This document shows positions 25,519 to 35,622 of a stretch of 64,000 bases of DNA, piece after piece. The notes below the pieces were generated by a model, which had not been told where the DNA came from, did no database searches, and was given only the letters and a program-made list of their open reading frames with translations. A program made the translations under genes and the position numbers. Position 1 is the first letter of the stretch. The number at the start of each line of letters is the position of its first letter. This stretch comes from Vibrio splendidus (GTDB taxonomy: Bacteria; Pseudomonadota; Gammaproteobacteria; Enterobacterales; Vibrionaceae), in assembly GCF_003345295.1 (NCBI RefSeq), contig NZ_CP031056.1:930001-994000 (forward strand), given 5' to 3'.

Positions 25519-25550
25519 GCCACTCAGGTGAATTACTTGAGTGGCTTTTT
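25519..25550. terminator. Terminator between RidA and BCCT genes
   Basis: GCCACTCA pairs with TGAGTGGC around an 11-base loop, followed by TTTTT. It lies between convergent genes. Confidence 0.8.
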
Positions 25551-25588
25551 AGTATCCTACGTTATCCGAAACTAAATCGGATTAGGCA

Positions 25589-27175
25589 TTAAACGAGACC
25601 TTGATCTCTGGCCATCTGTTTCGCGATCTTCGGTGCGTGCCATAAACACGGTAACAAGATGAACGATACAGGAACGGCTGTTATCACAATGAACGACTGT
25701 AGGGCAGAGATGCCGCCTGCGCCCATTGAGATAAGTGCAATGGCTACTGCACCCATGATGATACCCCAGAAGGTACGTACGGCTGCATTAGGCTCTGTAG
25801 TGCCTGTCATTACCACACTGATGGTGTAAGTCATCGAGTCACCTGTTGTCACGATGAACGTGGTCGTCAGGATCAGGAACAGAATCGCAATCAAAGTAGG
25901 GAACGGCAGTTGAGCAGTAATTGCCAGTAGCACAGCAGGAAGGTTAAAGCCTTCGAACGCGCTAGAAATTACGCCTGGGTTCTCTAATTCAAACGCTAAA
26001 CCACTACCACCAACGATGCTGAACCAAAAACATGTTACTAGCGGTGCAACGATGCTGATAGAAACGATCATTTGGCGAATGGTACGGCCACGTGAAATAC
26101 GAGCAATAAAGATTGCCATCATCGGACCATAGCCTAAGAACCAACCCCAGAAAAATACCGTCCAGCCACCTAGCCACGCTGTATCTTGGCGGTACAGTGC
26201 CATTGGGATGAAGTTATCGACCATTTCGCCCATACCTTGCAGGTAGCCATCAATAATGAAGCTTGTAGGGCCTACTAACAGAATATAGCCGATTAGGCAC
26301 ACTGATAAGATGATGTTGTAACGGCTTACCAGTTGGATGCCTTTGTTAACGCCACTCAATGCAGACAGCGTGTACATAGCAATAGCAAAAATGATCACGA
26401 CGCTTTGCGTTGCGAATGTGTCTGAAATACCAAACAGTTCGCTCAGTGCGTAGCTGATTTGAAGACCAAGGAAGCCGATAGGACCGATAGTACCCGCAGC
26501 GACTGCAACGATGCTGCACGCGTCGACTACGTTGCCGATCCAGCTGTTGATTGCTTTGTCGCCAAGTACTGGGTAAAGAAGAGTACGAGGCTTAAGGGGA
26601 AGGCCTTTATCGTAATGCAGGTGCATTAACACGATGGAAGACAAACCGCCTAAGATTGCCCATGCAAGGAAACCCCAGTGCATGAAAGATTGTGATAGGG
26701 CGTTGAACGCCATCGCTTGTGGATCAGCGTTGCCATAAAGAGGTGGAGCTGAAACAAAGTGAGCAATAGGCTCTGCCGCTGCCCAGAACACACCACCGCC
26801 GGCTAGCAGCGTACATAGGACGATAGACATCCATTTAAAGGTGGTCATTTCAGGGAGAGCAAGCGTTCCTAAACGAACGTGGCCTGTGCGCCCTAGTGCA
26901 AGCACTAAGCCGATAATGAAGTTGAGTAGTAATAGGACTTGCCAGAACGCACCGAACCACTTAGTTGAGTAACTAAAGCCGATGTTAACAAGTTCGGACA
27001 ACACGGAGGTGTTGGTGAAAGCAAGGACGACAAAGAGGGTTAAAAAACTCCCACTAAGCCAAAATACTGGGTTTCCGAGTTCCAGTTTTTCACCCAAAGA
27101 TTGAGCTTTATTGAAATCGATAGAAGTAGCTTCTGCGTTGATGTTTTCGTTGGCGACTTGCGTCAAGTTGGACAT
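25589..27175 (-). CDS. BCCT-family transporter (betaine/choline/carnitine type)
   Basis: This 528-residue protein has about twelve membrane segments. The BCCT signature region IFIARISRGRTIRQMIVS is present, preceded by FFWGWFLGYGPMMA, which differs from the usual WxxSWxPFVG. SGSGLAFE-like and TGDSMTYTISV segments line the substrate path. BCCT proteins import quaternary ammonium compounds or dimethyl-sulfur compounds, often for osmoprotection. I chose ATG 27175 because the upstream GTG at 27223 adds 16 residues without a ribosome site. The unusual signature makes the substrate uncertain. Vibrio genomes commonly have several BCCT genes. Confidence 0.88.
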   Translation of the reverse strand: MSNLTQVANENINAEATSIDFNKAQSLGEKLELGNPVFWLSGSFLTLFVVLAFTNTSVLSELVNIGFSYSTKWFGAFWQVLLLLNFIIGLVLALGRTGHVRLGTLALPEMTTFKWMSIVLCTLLAGGGVFWAAAEPIAHFVSAPPLYGNADPQAMAFNALSQSFMHWGFLAWAILGGLSSIVLMHLHYDKGLPLKPRTLLYPVLGDKAINSWIGNVVDACSIVAVAAGTIGPIGFLGLQISYALSELFGISDTFATQSVVIIFAIAMYTLSALSGVNKGIQLVSRYNIILSVCLIGYILLVGPTSFIIDGYLQGMGEMVDNFIPMALYRQDTAWLGGWTVFFWGWFLGYGPMMAIFIARISRGRTIRQMIVSISIVAPLVTCFWFSIVGGSGLAFELENPGVISSAFEGFNLPAVLLAITAQLPFPTLIAILFLILTTTFIVTTGDSMTYTISVVMTGTTEPNAAVRTFWGIIMGAVAIALISMGAGGISALQSFIVITAVPVSFILLPCLWHAPKIAKQMARDQGLV

Positions 27176-27626
27176 TATTTCTTCGCTATATTTGGCTCTT
27201 TCAAGCCTATGTATTTCTCCCACACTTGCATAGAAGTGTGAGGTTCGTCAAAAAAGCCGCAGATACTAACACATTTGTTATCAAAAGGTGGGCGAATTCC
27301 AAAAAGAAAGCCAAATCGACTGTAAATCTCTACTTTTTGGTCAGTTTTGATACGAATTTTTTTCCCAACGCTGAGTCACATTTCTGATTTTTGAGACATT
27401 ATTTTTTAGCTTTCCGAAATAAATTAATATTAGTTGTTGGTGCAAAATAAGTGTCGACTCATTGCATGCTATAAACAAATTAATGCGAGTCATTTTATAA
27501 ATAGAGAATATTTTAGGTGTTAAATTTGCGTTGTTACCTACAGTTGTTTTGCGAAGAGATTTAAGTGGTGAGTAAAGTCTCATTTAAATTAAACATCTTG
27601 AAACAACAACTTAAGGGATAGCTAAC
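27176..27626. other. Divergent promoter region, BCCT and chitinase genes
   Basis: About 450 AT-rich bases carry promoters for both directions. I see no clear operator or riboswitch and no convincing gene. AAGGGATA at 27612 is the ribosome site of the chitinase gene. Confidence 0.5.
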
Positions 27627-30600
27627 ATGCACCTAAACCAAGGAAGAGTGGCCAAGAAGGTTTTTACACTCAGTACTCTCACTGCGTCATGCTTGATGGC
27701 GTTCAACAGTTATGCGGCTGTTGATTGCTCAACGTTAGAAACGTGGGACTCTGCCACTGTTTATACCGGTGGTGATCAGGTTTCACATGACGGCAGCGCG
27801 TACTCAGCAAACTACTGGAATCAAAATAACAACCCAAGCCAATTTGAAGGTGATTACGCACAATGGAAGAAAGTCGATGTGTGTAGTGGTAATGGCGGTG
27901 GTGGTACACCAAACGAAGCACCAACGGCTTCATTAACAACGCCTACAGCATCAGATGTGATTGTTGAAGGCGACAATGTCGTATTAAGCGCAACAGCACT
28001 GGACGCTGATGGTAGTGTTGCTTCCGTAGAATTCTTTGTTGATGGTTCTTCGGTCGCGGTTGTGACAGCGGCACCATTTGAAGCAACGTGGGCTGCAACG
28101 TCGGGTAACCATCAGGTTTCTGTTGTCGCGACAGACAACGAAGGTGCGGCAAGCCTTGCTAGTGAAGTTTCAGTGGTTGTTGATTCAGCACAACCAGGAA
28201 ATGAAGCACCGACAGTTTCGGTTGCGCTTTCAGCAGCTTCGGTCGATGTTGGTAGTGTAGTAACGCTTACCGCAACAGCAGCAGACAGCGATGGCACGGT
28301 TGATAAAGTAGATTTTTATGTGGCAGGCGCTCTTATTGGCACAGCTGCAACTACCCCTTACACGCTTGATTACACAACCACTCAAGCGGGTTCTTTAGCG
28401 GTTTACGCAAAAGCGACTGACAATCAAGGCGCAACGACAGATTCAGCGCTGGCTTCTTTGACGGTGAATGGCACACCAACGGTGAGCACTTGTCGACCTG
28501 ATGGCTTATATCAAACTCAAGGTGTCGATGTTCCTTACTGTACTATTTACGATGATGAAGGCCGTGAGAAAATGGGCGCGGATCACCCACGTCGTGTCAT
28601 TGGTTACTTCACCAGCTGGCGTGCAGGGGACGACCCACAAGCTGCTTACCTAGTAAATGACATCCCTTGGGAACAACTCACACACATTAACTACGCTTTC
28701 GTGAGCATTGGCTCAGATGGCAAAGTAAACGTGGGTGATGTGAACGATCCGAATAACGCAGCGGTTGGTAAAGAGTGGCCGGGCGTTGAAGTTGATCCTA
28801 CCTTAGGCTTCAAAGGTCACTTCGGTGCATTAGCGACAGCTAAGAAAAAACACGATGTTAAAACGCTAATCTCTATTGGTGGCTGGGCTGAAACGGGTGG
28901 TCACTTCGCGACTGATGGCAGTCGAGTAGCTGATGGTGGTTTCTATACCATGACAACCAACGCAGACGGTTCTATTAACCATCAAGGTATCGAAACATTC
29001 GCCACTTCCGCGGTTGAAATGCTTCGTAAATACCAATTCGATGGCTTAGATATCGATTACGAATATCCAACCTCTATGGCGGGTGCTGGTAATCCGTACG
29101 ACAAAGACTTCATGGAGCCGCGTCGCCAATACCTGTGGGCTTCGTACCAAGTCTTGATGAAAGTGCTACGTGAGAAGCTTGATGCGGCGTCTGCGCAAGA
29201 TGGTAATCATTACATGTTAACGATCGCGGCGCCTTCTTCTGGTTACCTGTTGCGCGGTATGGAAACGTTCGATGTGACTAAGTACCTCGATTACGTAAAC
29301 ATCATGTCTTACGACCTTCACGGTGCGTGGAACGATCACGTAGGTCATAACGCTGCGTTGTTTGATACAGGTAAAGATTCAGAGTTAGCACAGTGGAACG
29401 TTTACGGCACTGCGGCTTACGGTGGTATCGGTTATCTGAACACGGATTGGGCTTACCATTACTTCCGTGGTTCTATGCCAGCAGGTCGTATTAATATCGG
29501 TGTGCCTTACTACACTCGTGGTTGGCAAGGTGTAACCGGAGGCGAAAATGGTCTTTGGGGCCGAGCTGCACTTCCAAACCAAGCTGAATGTTCAGCAGGT
29601 ACGGGGAAGGTGAGAAGAATAACTGTGGCCATGGTGCAATTGGTATCGACAACATGTGGCACGATACCGATCCAAAAGGTAACGAAATGGGCGCGGGTTC
29701 TAACCCAATGTGGCACGCGAAGAACCTAGAGAAAGGCATTTGGGGTTCGTATGCAGAGGCTTACAAGCTTGATCCTGTGAATGATCCGTCTGATGTTCTA
29801 ACGGGAACTTACACGCGTAACTACGACAGCGTGGCGGTTGCTCCTTGGTTGTGGAACGCAGAGAAGGGCGTATTCCTTTCAACGGAAGATAGAGATTCTA
29901 TCAACGTGAAAGCAGACTACGTTATCGACAAAGAGATCGGCGGCATCATGTTCTGGGAACTGGCAGGGGATTACAACTGTTATGTACTCGATGCAAGTGG
30001 CAACCGAACGTCTATTGATACTACTGAACAAGCGTGTAATAGCGGTAACGGTGAGTTCCACATGGGTAACACAATGACGAAAGCTATCTACGATAAGTTT
30101 AAGTCTGCAACTCCATATGGAAACAAGGTAGCGACGGGCGCTATCCCGACAGAAGCTCTAGATATTACGGTATCGGTTGGTGGCTTCAAAGTCGGTGACC
30201 AAAACTACCCAATCAATCCTAAGATCACGTTTACAAACAACACCGGTCAAGCACTTCCGGGCGGTACCGAGTTCCAGTTCGATATCCCAGTGTCAGCACC
30301 TGATAACGCAAAAGATCAATCGGGTGGTGGTTTAACGGTGATTGCTTCGGGTCATACTCGTGCGGATAACATTGGTGGATTAGATGGCACCATGCACCGA
30401 GTGGCGTTTACTTTGCCTACATGGGAAGAACTTCCAGCTGGTGGAGTGTATGAGCTAGATATGGTGTATTACCTGCCAATCTCCGGCCCTGCTAACTATG
30501 CAGTGAGCGTGAACGGAGTCGATTATGCCTTTAGCTTTGAGCAACCAGACCTACCATTAGGTGATATCAGTTCAGGTGGCGGTAACCCTGGCGATGGTGG

Positions 30601-30793
30601 CACAAACCCGGGTACATGTGATACAGCTGGTTTAGCGGTTTACCCAGACTTACCTCAGAAAGATTGGGCGGGTAACCCAAGCCATGCAAACACTGGCGAC
30701 CAAGTGGTTCATAACGGTAGTATTTACCAAGCGAACTGGTGGACAAGTTCTGAACCGGGTAGTGATGGTAGCTGGACTCAGGTTTGTTCTTAA
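27627..30793 (+). pseudogene. GH18 chitodextrinase-like chitinase, broken by one frameshift near 29605
   Basis: Two overlapping frames (27627-29729 and 29588-30793) make one protein of about 1055 residues. A signal peptide (1-30) is followed by a CBM5/12 chitin-binding domain (about 33-90, AVYTGGDQVSHDGSAYSANYW), two Ig-like repeats (about 95-190 and 192-284) and a GH18 domain. The catalytic motif DGLDIDYEYP is at 472-481 with acid Glu479. The second frame holds the rest of GH18, a further beta domain, a Gly-rich linker and a C-terminal CBM5/12. Length and order resemble the V. cholerae/V. furnissii chitodextrinase EndoI. The GGGG at about 29604 needs one more G to restore the frame (AGTG then EGEKNN). 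It may be a real mutation or a read error. As written, the product stops inside GH18. Confidence 0.85.
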
Positions 30794-30919
30794 TTTAATG
30801 CTAACTAATCCATTTATAGACAATAGATCGCAGTAATAGCCAGTAAATACGAATGCTTTTAAGTCTATTTATCAGGGTTTTAGTGTAATTTAAGTCATCA
30901 ACTTCAACGTAAAATTAAA

Positions 30920-30952
30920 ACGCCGAACTGAATCCAGTTCGGCGTTTTTGCT
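30920..30952 (+). terminator. Terminator of the chitinase gene
   Basis: AACGCCGAACTG pairs with CAGTTCGGCGTT around a four-base loop and is followed by TTTGC. It is a very stable hairpin. Confidence 0.9.
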
Positions 30953-31088
30953 TTAAGTCACAGATTGCGTATAGAAACCCTTAAAAATATCGACACTCGT
31001 TCAGTAAAAAATAAAACCATGATATAAAACAGTCTGTATATAAGAGAAGTCACAGCGTTACCTAAAATTATAAATCTATGGGGTAATC

Positions 31089-32552
31089 TTGAAAGTCAGA
31101 CGTAAATACATTCTTAGTTTTTCCATTGCGCTCGCCATTGTGTCGATGATTCTTTCGGCCTTTCAATTTAACCGAACTGAAAGGTCACTGTTGGAATCCA
31201 ACCAGCTATTTTTTCGAACGATTGTGAATGCGAGTTACGATATTGTCGACACAACAGTTAATGAGGCGATAAAGACATATCTCAAAGGAATTACCGATAC
31301 CGTTGCGTCCCATGTATGGCATGCCACTCCGGAACAAGAAATTGAACAAGTAAGCCAGATCGCCAGTGAACTGCACATTGGACAATCAGGTTATATCTAT
31401 TTGATGTCACCACAAGGCGTTCACCTCTACCATCCTTTCTTGCAAGGCAAGAAGCGCGGGCATCTTATTCATATCCAAAAACAGCTCAGTATCGACTCTG
31501 GTATGATCGAGTACTTTCACGCTAATCCTCATGAGATAAGTCGGCGTGCAAAAGTTGCCTATTCGATGACGCTACCGAGTGGCAATACTTTGGTCGCGAC
31601 GACCTATAAAGAAGAATTGATGTATTTGGTCGATCTTGAAGGCTTAAAAGACAAGCTGAGAAAGTACGCGTTCGGTGATAGCGGATATGTGTACATTATT
31701 GATCTTCAGGGTAACTTAGTGCTTCATCCTGATTATGAACACAAGTCATTGAAAGCCTTGGTCGGCTACTCGTCGGAACTGCTAATTGACCGAATCGCAA
31801 CCAAGCCAGAAGGTCACTTTAGCTATTCAATTTCCAGTGACAATGGTACGACCAACAAAAACGTCTTCTATAAGTTTTACCCCTATCTGAATTGGGTCAT
31901 TTCCGCGGGTATTTTAGAGCAGGAGCTCAATAGAAATCATAGTTTGCTGTTCATTAGTTTGATGGCTTTAGTCGTGAGCCTATTGAGCATTATCATCGTG
32001 TTGGTGCTTTACCTGCGACATCGTCATCTCAAAATCTTGGATGTTGCGAGCCTCGATTACCTCACTGGTCTTCCTAGCCGACGGAGTTTTATCGAGCAGT
32101 TAAAGCTGAAAATTGCTCAAAGGTCGCCTTATCCGCTAACAAATGTCGGTGTCACTTTGCTTGATATTGACCATTTCAAACGGGTGAACGATCAATATGG
32201 TCATGCTCAAGGCGATAGGGTTATCTGTGAGGTCGCAAAATCACTGAAGAGATTTGTTAATCGTCGTCGCTTGATTGCACGCTATGGCGGTGAAGAGTTT
32301 ATTTTGGTGACGTTTGATTGTGATGAGCGTGAGTTATTCGAATTGTCTGAGGAACTAAGACGAAGTGTAGAGCAACTGCAAGGTTTGGTGTCACCCGTCA
32401 CAATCAGTGCTGGCTGTTGTCACGATCGAGCGCTCACTGATATTGAAACAGCGATCGATAAAGCTGACAAAGCGCTTTATCAAGCAAAAGAGAGAGGACG
32501 TAACAACACTCAGACGTATCAAAAGAACGATTATCGCGTTGCTTATATGTGA
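31089..32552 (+). CDS. Membrane diguanylate cyclase with Cache sensor domains
   Basis: This 487-residue protein has an N-terminal membrane segment (about 8-28) and a periplasmic part with two Cache-type units (HIGQSGYIYLMSPQGVHLYHP and FGDSGYVYIIDLQGNLVLHP). A second membrane segment (about 283-306) and a GGDEF domain follow. The active-site motif GGEEF is at 400-404, so it should make cyclic di-GMP. The residues before it (NRRRLIARY) contain no RxxD, so product inhibition through an I-site is missing. TTG is the start and the ribosome site is weak. The ligand of the Cache part is unknown. It lies next to the chitinase gene, but no functional link is shown. Confidence 0.9.
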   Translation: MKVRRKYILSFSIALAIVSMILSAFQFNRTERSLLESNQLFFRTIVNASYDIVDTTVNEAIKTYLKGITDTVASHVWHATPEQEIEQVSQIASELHIGQSGYIYLMSPQGVHLYHPFLQGKKRGHLIHIQKQLSIDSGMIEYFHANPHEISRRAKVAYSMTLPSGNTLVATTYKEELMYLVDLEGLKDKLRKYAFGDSGYVYIIDLQGNLVLHPDYEHKSLKALVGYSSELLIDRIATKPEGHFSYSISSDNGTTNKNVFYKFYPYLNWVISAGILEQELNRNHSLLFISLMALVVSLLSIIIVLVLYLRHRHLKILDVASLDYLTGLPSRRSFIEQLKLKIAQRSPYPLTNVGVTLLDIDHFKRVNDQYGHAQGDRVICEVAKSLKRFVNRRRLIARYGGEEFILVTFDCDERELFELSEELRRSVEQLQGLVSPVTISAGCCHDRALTDIETAIDKADKALYQAKERGRNNTQTYQKNDYRVAYM

Positions 32553-32623
32553 TCAGTTGAAAGAATCGATGTATTCAAAGGCTGGAATATTGGAAATCAT
32601 GCTCTTGAGAACGACAGACACAA

Positions 32624-32660
32624 AAAAGCCCAAATAGATCACTCTATTTGGGCTTTTTCA
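32624..32660. terminator. Bidirectional terminator, GGDEF and YgjV-like genes
   Basis: AAAGCCCAAATAG pairs with CTATTTGGGCTTT, with A and T runs on both flanks. It lies between convergent genes. Confidence 0.9.
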
Positions 32661-32687
32661 GAAATATTTGAAATGCTAATCGCTAAT

Positions 32688-32942
32688 TTAAGCTTTCGCT
32701 GCTTTCATCGCTTCCGTTTTTTTTTCCTTTTGCATTTTTGCAAGGAAGTAGATGTTTACACAAGCGATGAAACCGTTGGTCGCGACCACTGGCCATGCGT
32801 CAATCATAACGCCGTATGCTGTAAAGAGAGTACAGCCAATAAAGTTAAGGACACGCAGACGAACGATATCTTTCATTGTTAATGAAATTGCGACCATAAT
32901 AGATGCCGCGTAACCTAAAATTTCAACCATATTGAATTCCAT
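32688..32942 (-). CDS. YgjV-like small inner-membrane protein
   Basis: This 84-residue protein has three hydrophobic segments: ILGYAASIMVAISLTMKD, LNFIGCTLFTAYGVMIDAWPV and NGFIACVNIYFLAKM. It matches the YgjV family (PF10688-like), which contains inner-membrane proteins of unknown role. AGAGGG stands seven bases before the ATG. The C-terminal tail is Lys-rich and cytosolic. Confidence 0.75.
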   Translation of the reverse strand: MEFNMVEILGYAASIMVAISLTMKDIVRLRVLNFIGCTLFTAYGVMIDAWPVVATNGFIACVNIYFLAKMQKEKKTEAMKAAKA

Positions 32943-33210
32943 TGTTTGACCCTCTTAAATTTGCCGATACTTTGTCGGTACCAATTCTTCTCTTCATGAG
33001 ATGATTGAGGAAGCTCCGTGCCTCGAATGGTCTGGTTATGTTTAACGAGGTAGACTATACCAACTCTGTTTTTGTGATTAAACCCCCAAAACGGGCAGAA
33101 GTGAAGGTTAGCGATTACGCAAACGTTTAATGACCTTTCTATTAACATAATTACTATTTATGTTGGGAGGCTAATTGATATTTATTCTTATATAGGTAAG
33201 GAAGCCGCGA

Positions 33211-33801
33211 ATGATAAAACGATCCATTTGTGCAACAAAAAGCATAAAAAAAGCAGCGTTATTGGCTTTGATAGCGATTGGACTGACAGCATGTACCACA
33301 CAAGAAATGCCGCCAACGCACAATTATGGTGTGGTCACCAGTGGTGATTTTGAGTTCATGGAACACGGAGTAACGACGTATTCGTGGCACCCTGAATCAG
33401 AGCAGGTTTATCTTTCTCAAAAATACGATGAGACCGTAGTAACCGATCTAGTGCGTGATGCGATTGAAGATCAACTCGCTACGAAAGGTTATCAACTGAA
33501 TCAAAATGGTGCAGTTGGTGATGTTGTTGTCGGTTTTGGACTGGCCGAAGAATCAGAGTTAAATGATGACTCGATTTTCGATGCGATTAAGCTTTCAACA
33601 GGGGTGCCATTTTATGATGGTGACGGAAAAGTCGCCGAGAAAGGATCTCTGTACATTGCTTTTTTCGTACCTAACTCTCAGGTCGTACAATGGCAAGCAT
33701 TGGCACAGTCTGGCATTCAACCTGATTTAGAGCCAAGCGAGAGCAAACAGCGCATTACTGGCTTTGTTGAAATGTTATTTAGACGCATGCCTAAGCGATA
33801 G
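33211..33801 (+). CDS. DUF4136 lipoprotein
   Basis: This 196-residue protein has a long positively charged N terminus (KRSICATKSIKKA), a lipobox GLTAC at about residues 24-28 and a DUF4136 domain (TTYSWHPESEQVYLS, LVRDAIEDQLATKGYQL, GDVVVGFGLAEES). DUF4136 lipoproteins are probably on the inner face of the outer membrane. Their role is unknown. It appears monocistronic. Confidence 0.82.
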   Translation: MIKRSICATKSIKKAALLALIAIGLTACTTQEMPPTHNYGVVTSGDFEFMEHGVTTYSWHPESEQVYLSQKYDETVVTDLVRDAIEDQLATKGYQLNQNGAVGDVVVGFGLAEESELNDDSIFDAIKLSTGVPFYDGDGKVAEKGSLYIAFFVPNSQVVQWQALAQSGIQPDLEPSESKQRITGFVEMLFRRMPKR

Positions 33802-33979
33802 AATAAGGCGTTGGATGCATTCGTTGAGTCAATATTGGGTGTTGAAAATATGGTCAGATCGCAGATTATACTTTTTTATTTGTAACGAATGGTACAAATA
33901 CGTAAAGCAACGTAAAGTTCGCGCTTCTTTTGCTAGCATTTGTCTATACTGCTCAAAACGTTAACTTAGGTTTGATTCA

Positions 33980-35164
33980 ATGAAACTGTTTTCCAAATAC
34001 TCTCTCCCTCTATTAAGTATATTCATTGTAAGTAACGCAGCGATGGTAAGTAATGCAGCTATCGCAGCACCTTCTATAGTACCAAGCCCACCTAGCCTAG
34101 GCGCAAAAGGGTATGTGTTAATTGATTTTAATTCTGGTGATGTGCTGGTAGAGAAAAACGCACACACTAAGTTAAACCCAGCGAGTTTGACTAAACTAAT
34201 GACCAGCTATGTGGCTGGGCAAGAGATGAAGCGAGGCAACATCTCTGCTGACGATCAGGTACGAATCAGCGAGAACGCGTGGGCGAAGAACTTCCCTGAC
34301 TCTTCAAAAATGTTCATCGAAGTGAACACCGATGTAGCAATGGTGGACCTTTACCGCGGCTTGATTATTCAATCAGGTAACGATGCGAGTGTTGCGATTG
34401 CGGAACACGTTGCGGGCTCACAAGATGCATTTGTGGATCTTATGAACTCTTGGGCTTCGTCTCTGAAACTAGAAAACACCCATTTTGCGAACGCGCATGG
34501 TTTAGACGCTGACGATCTTTATTCGACTCCTTACGATATTGCATTACTAGGTCGTGCGATTATTCGTGATTTACCGGATGTTTATGGCTTATACAGCGAA
34601 CGTTCGTTCAGTTACAACGGCATCACACAACACAACCGTAATGGCTTATTGCGTGATAGAAGCTTGACGGTTGATGGCATGAAAACGGGCTATACCTCTG
34701 GCGCTGGCTACAGTTTAGCGAGTTCGGCGACACAAGGAGAGATGAGACTTATCGCGGTTGTTATGGGCGCATCAAGCGTTAAGAGCCGTGAGTCAGACAG
34801 TAAACAGTTGTTGAGCTATGGCTTCCGCTTCTTCGATACGCTAAACCCACATCAAGGTGGAGATGAAGTCGCTGAAGAGAAGGTATGGTTTGGTGCCAAA
34901 GATACATTGAAGCTGGGTGTTGCAGAAGATACGTTTATCACACTGCCTAAGTCAGACAGTAAAAAGCTAACGGCATCGATTGAGCTTGATTCTGAGTTGA
35001 AGGCACCGATTGCAGAAGGTCAAACACTAGGTGTGGTTCATTACACAGTCGATGGTGAAGATGTGCAAACTCAGCCATTGATTGCGCTAGAGGCTGTTGA
35101 ACAAGGTGGAATATTCAAACGTCTGATGGATTACGTTAAGTTGTTTTTCGCGAGCCTATTCTAA
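33980..35164 (+). CDS. D-alanyl-D-alanine carboxypeptidase, PBP5/6 family
   Basis: This 394-residue penicillin-binding protein has SxxK at Ser69 (SLTK), SGN at 132-134 and KTG at 235-237, the three active-site motifs of low-mass class C PBPs. A C-terminal beta domain and an amphipathic helix (GIFKRLMDYVKLFFASLF) anchor it to the inner membrane. It trims the terminal D-Ala from peptidoglycan stem peptides in the periplasm. The signal peptide contains a duplicated VSNAAM/VSNAAI encoded by an 18-bp repeat at 34028-34063. It may be DacA- or DacC-like; I cannot tell which. Confidence 0.93.
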   Translation: MKLFSKYSLPLLSIFIVSNAAMVSNAAIAAPSIVPSPPSLGAKGYVLIDFNSGDVLVEKNAHTKLNPASLTKLMTSYVAGQEMKRGNISADDQVRISENAWAKNFPDSSKMFIEVNTDVAMVDLYRGLIIQSGNDASVAIAEHVAGSQDAFVDLMNSWASSLKLENTHFANAHGLDADDLYSTPYDIALLGRAIIRDLPDVYGLYSERSFSYNGITQHNRNGLLRDRSLTVDGMKTGYTSGAGYSLASSATQGEMRLIAVVMGASSVKSRESDSKQLLSYGFRFFDTLNPHQGGDEVAEEKVWFGAKDTLKLGVAEDTFITLPKSDSKKLTASIELDSELKAPIAEGQTLGVVHYTVDGEDVQTQPLIALEAVEQGGIFKRLMDYVKLFFASLF

Positions 35165-35328
35165 ATAGAGTCTTTACCGAGCTAAAAAATAAATTAATGG
35201 GTGTTGTGAGTGAATCATAGCGCCCATTGTTATTTCTACATCCATGAAAACACCGTCATCTACTTTCTTTATTAGCCGTAGCGGACGGTTTCGATTACTA
35301 TACGCAAAATTTAGCAGTGTAGTCACTT

Positions 35329-35622
35329 ATGACCATAGAGATAAAGAACGTAACCGAACCTGAAGTAACATGTGCCAACTGCCAGGCATGCTGTTGTCGT
35401 CTAGAGGTTATGATCATCACAGATACAGGCGTTCCTGAAGAGCATATTGCTTATGACGAGTGGGGTGGAGAAACCATGCTGAGATTAGACGATGGCTGGT
35501 GTTCTGCAGTAGATAGAGAAACACTGATGTGTACTATTTACGAGAATCGACCTTGGATCTGTCGTGAGTTCGAAATGGGCTCATATGAATGTGTAGAACA
35601 ACGCACCGATGTGATGGGCTAA
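35329..35622 (+). CDS. YkgJ-family cysteine-cluster protein
   Basis: This 97-residue protein has cysteines in CANCQACCCRL, WCSAV, LMCTIY and WICREFEMGSYEC, the pattern of the YkgJ/UPF0153 family, predicted to bind zinc or an iron-sulfur cluster. The start has no good ribosome site. The stop overlaps the end of the convergent LysR gene by 4 bases. The role is unknown. Confidence 0.85.
   Translation: MTIEIKNVTEPEVTCANCQACCCRLEVMIITDTGVPEEHIAYDEWGGETMLRLDDGWCSAVDRETLMCTIYENRPWICREFEMGSYECVEQRTDVMG

Noticed and set aside
27341..27583. 80-residue minus-strand frame upstream of the chitinase gene
   Set aside because: Low-complexity, no ribosome site, lies in AT-rich promoter DNA; probably chance.
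29385..29739. Several minus-strand frames opposite the chitinase frameshift
   Set aside because: All lie antisense to GH18 catalytic sequence, which is clearly coding on the plus strand.
32915..33148. 77-residue minus-strand frame upstream of the YgjV-like gene
   Set aside because: It overlaps the start and ribosome site of the YgjV-like gene in another frame and has no family likeness.
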